A stretch of DNA of 35,486 nt from JAJDGF01 sp031549325 (GTDB lineage: Bacteria; Bacillota; Clostridia; Christensenellales; Aristaeellaceae), in assembly GCA_031549325.1 (NCBI GenBank), contig JAVBQA010000047.1:1-35486 (forward strand). The letters are read 5' to 3'. Position 1 is the stretch's first letter, and each line of letters starts with the position of its first letter. The translations under genes were made by a program, and so were the position numbers. Under the pieces are notes generated by a model. It had not been told where the DNA came from. It was given only the letters and a program-made list of their open reading frames with translations, and did not search any database. Positions 33,968 through 35,486 of the stretch are shown here, piece after piece.

Positions 33968-34671
33968 GTGGGGAGCTGAGCGATGTGAGCGCCAATTTTT
34001 CAAAGGAGACCATTCAGTTCCTGGTCGAAAACCGGATGCGCGACGATCGGGCCTGGTTCGATGAGCACAGGAAGGAATACCGTGAGCTGGTGGTTGAGCC
34101 CTTCGCGGCGTTGGTGACTGCGCTCGAACCCGCGATGCGTGAGATCGACGAGCAGCTGGTGCTGTCGCCGAAGGTGGGCGGATCCATCTCACGGATCTGG
34201 CGGGACACGCGGTTCTCCAAGGACAAGCTGCTGTTTCGGGATCACATGTGGATTTCGCTGCTGCGCCAGAAGGGGCAGATGCTGCCAGAGTTCTTTTTCG
34301 TGATTACGCCGGACAGCTTCCTGTACGGCGCCGGCTACTACGCGGCGAACGCCGAGAGCATGGTCAGCTTTCGCGGACTGATTCTGGAGAACAGCAAGGA
34401 GTTTCAGGCGGCGCGGGTCATGTTTGAGCAGCAGAACCGCTTCGTGCTGGAGGGCGACAAATACAAACGCAGCCGCTACCCGGATCAGCCGGAGCTGCTG
34501 CGTGACTTTCTGGATCGGAAGGTGATCAGCCTGATGCGCACCTCGGACGACTGGGATCTGTTGTTTTCTGACAGGCTGCCCGATGTGCTGGCGACGGACT
34601 TCAAGCTCATCGCTCCGATGTACCGTCTATTCATCCGGGCGGAGGACCGGGTGCGCAAGGACAATATATAA
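33964..34671 (+). CDS. DUF2461-family protein
   Basis: This 235-residue cytoplasmic protein matches DUF2461: FSKETIQFLVENRMRDDRAWF at the start in parts (NFSKETIQFL, then WFDEHRKEY), the diagnostic SRIWRDTRFSKDK near residue 78, and GAGYYAAN near 122. No biochemical role is established for the family. ATG 33964 overlaps the GNAT stop by four bases; an in-frame extension up to 33760 would lie wholly inside the GNAT gene and is not supported. It is the last gene of the three-gene operon. Confidence 0.9.
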   Translation: MSGELSDVSANFSKETIQFLVENRMRDDRAWFDEHRKEYRELVVEPFAALVTALEPAMREIDEQLVLSPKVGGSISRIWRDTRFSKDKLLFRDHMWISLLRQKGQMLPEFFFVITPDSFLYGAGYYAANAESMVSFRGLILENSKEFQAARVMFEQQNRFVLEGDKYKRSRYPDQPELLRDFLDRKVISLMRTSDDWDLLFSDRLPDVLATDFKLIAPMYRLFIRAEDRVRKDNI

Positions 34672-35039
34672 ACGGACGCAATCTTGCACGCAACCACGCA
34701 AGCAGGCCATGCGAGACGCGCGGATCGTTTGCTGTTCGTTTTCCGGCGGCATGCGGCGGCATGCTGGAGAGATCGCGGGCAAAACCGGCGGAGCGCTGCG
34801 ACGGCTTTTTGTTGGGAGATGGCGGTTCCTTCGGCTGTAAAACGGTCTTGCGGCAAGTGAGGGCTTGTTTCGAAAGCGCTGAGCGCATGGCGCTAGAGTC
34901 AGTGAGACGTCAATGCCGCAAGGCCAAACACCTCACGGATCCTTCGCACGCAGTTGTGCGGAGGAGCGCGTCATTTCTTGCTGGATTGGATGATCTATCA
35001 TGGCGATTTTGGCTGGCGATTGGAGGGGAAGGAGTACCG
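34672..35039. other. Gap without a recognised gene
   Basis: In 368 bases I find no recognisable protein in any frame. The frame of the following gene stays open upstream to 34761, but that extension has no family features and no ribosome site. A small tandem GGCGGCATGC repeat lies near 34744-34763. No clear terminator follows the DUF2461 gene. Confidence 0.5.
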
Positions 35040-35318
35040 ATGATTGTGCGTTCTGCCGAACTTAGGTTCCATGTTGCCCACGCGCATTCGCTAAAAGAAA
35101 AGCGAATGGTCTCTCGCGGCCTGATCGACGGCGCACGCCGCAAATTCAACGCATCCATTGCCGAGGTAGGCACTCAAGATGCGCACCAACTGCTGACGAT
35201 TGGCTTCGCGGTGGTGTCCGGCGATGCTGGCCACGCTCGCGAAATGCTGGAGGCGGTAATCAGGTATCTGGAAGACCACGCGGACGGTGAGCTGCTGAGC
35301 GTGGAGCGGGATGGTTGA
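35040..35318 (+). CDS. YlxP-like DUF503 family protein
   Basis: This 92-residue protein matches DUF503/YlxP in length and in the pattern LRFHVAHAHSLKEKRMVSRGL in parts (HSLKEKR, then VSRGLIDGARRKFN), then TIGFAVVSGDAGHA. In Bacilli and Clostridia ylxP usually lies beside infB and rbfA, with a suspected ribosome-associated role. Those genes are not inside this window. ATG 35040 has GGGGAAGGAG about 6 bases upstream, which decides the start against longer in-frame readings. Confidence 0.88.
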   Translation: MIVRSAELRFHVAHAHSLKEKRMVSRGLIDGARRKFNASIAEVGTQDAHQLLTIGFAVVSGDAGHAREMLEAVIRYLEDHADGELLSVERDG

Positions 35319-35426
35319 TGAGCGCGGCGTGAACGGCGCGGGGCGATCCCGCGTCCGCGGCTTGCGGTGACAAGTCGGTCATGGATTTGGACTTTTGTGA
35401 TGCGGATCAAAGAAAATTTCTGTCGG

Positions 35427-35457
35427 TCGGGCGTGCGTCGTAACAGACGACGCCCGA
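35427..35457 (+). other. Hairpin near the right edge
   Basis: TCGGGCGT (35427-35434) pairs with ACGCCCGA (35450-35457), with an inner CGTC/GACG stem. No T-run follows, so it is more likely a leader structure of the next gene than a terminator. Confidence 0.4.
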
Positions 35458-35476
35458 TTGCCGTCTGGCAGATTGT

Positions 35477-35486
35477 GGGAGGTGAT
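35477..35486 (+). promoter_or_regulatory. Strong ribosome binding site at the window edge
   Basis: GGGAGGTGAT at the last ten bases is nearly a full complement to the 16S 3' end. A start codon is expected a few bases beyond the window, so a plus-strand gene probably begins there. Confidence 0.6.

Noticed and set aside
34744..34763. Tandem GGCGGCATGC as a repeat element
   Set aside because: Only two short copies; no array structure and no spacing pattern like CRISPR or other known repeats.
34761..35039. N-terminal extension of the YlxP-like protein by 93 codons
   Set aside because: The extension has no family similarity, while a good ribosome site precedes ATG 35040 and gives the normal family length.

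Overview
The window is GC-rich, gene-dense bacterial DNA with no rRNA, tRNA, insertion sequence, phage gene or CRISPR array. YesM/YesN-type two-component systems, LplB/LplC-type sugar permeases, a YlxP-like protein, Gram-positive-style ribosome binding sites and TTG starts point to Firmicutes, most likely a GC-rich anaerobic clostridial lineage. This is inference; no phylogenetic marker is present. All three solute-binding proteins in the ABC operons have Sec signals ending in an Ala-x-Ala type site and lack a clear lipobox, which is unusual for a monoderm Firmicute.

Region 1 (91-19283) is a carbohydrate-use locus. A YesN/YesM pair (minus strand) is divergent from a family-1 solute-binding protein and two permeases. 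A cytoplasmic GH112 beta-galactoside phosphorylase (minus strand, own strong promoter and terminator) follows. Then comes a plus-strand run: YesM kinase, YesN regulator, a membrane-anchored solute-binding-like protein overlapping the regulator by 4 bases (candidate three-component sensor), a LipO-like binding protein, LplB/LplC-like permeases, a Gfo/Idh/MocA oxidoreductase and a GH116-type glycosidase, closed by an 18-bp terminator. Neither importer has its own ATPase, so a shared MsmX/UgpC-type ATPase elsewhere is expected. The plausible flow is: sensing of an oligosaccharide outside, import, then phosphorolysis (GH112) or hydrolysis/oxidation (GH116, Gfo/Idh) inside.

Region 2 (19821-30807) looks like one long operon under a near-consensus promoter upstream of a GntR/UTRA regulator. 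It encodes a BMP-type nucleoside-like ABC importer (binding protein, double ATPase, two permeases), then a cysteine hydrolase, a PfkB kinase, a uridine-phosphorylase-like enzyme, a BtpA/SgcQ protein, an iron-type alcohol dehydrogenase, a TrpA-like TIM barrel without TrpB, and a VOC protein. Several starts overlap the previous stop. The set resembles a nucleoside (or nucleoside-like) uptake and dismantling pathway that I cannot match to a described one. It is the best candidate for a new system here.

Region 3 (31171-35486) is miscellaneous: a minus-strand pair (Vat/CatB-family acetyltransferase and a Dph6-like PP-loop enzyme, overlapping ATGA), divergent from a plus-strand set (two-cluster 4Fe-4S QueG-like protein, SSAT-like GNAT, DUF2461 protein), then a YlxP/DUF503 protein. 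A strong Shine-Dalgarno at the right edge implies that another gene starts just outside. Four gaps of more than 300 bases (19284-19820, 30808-31170, 32451-32780, 34672-35039) are described separately.
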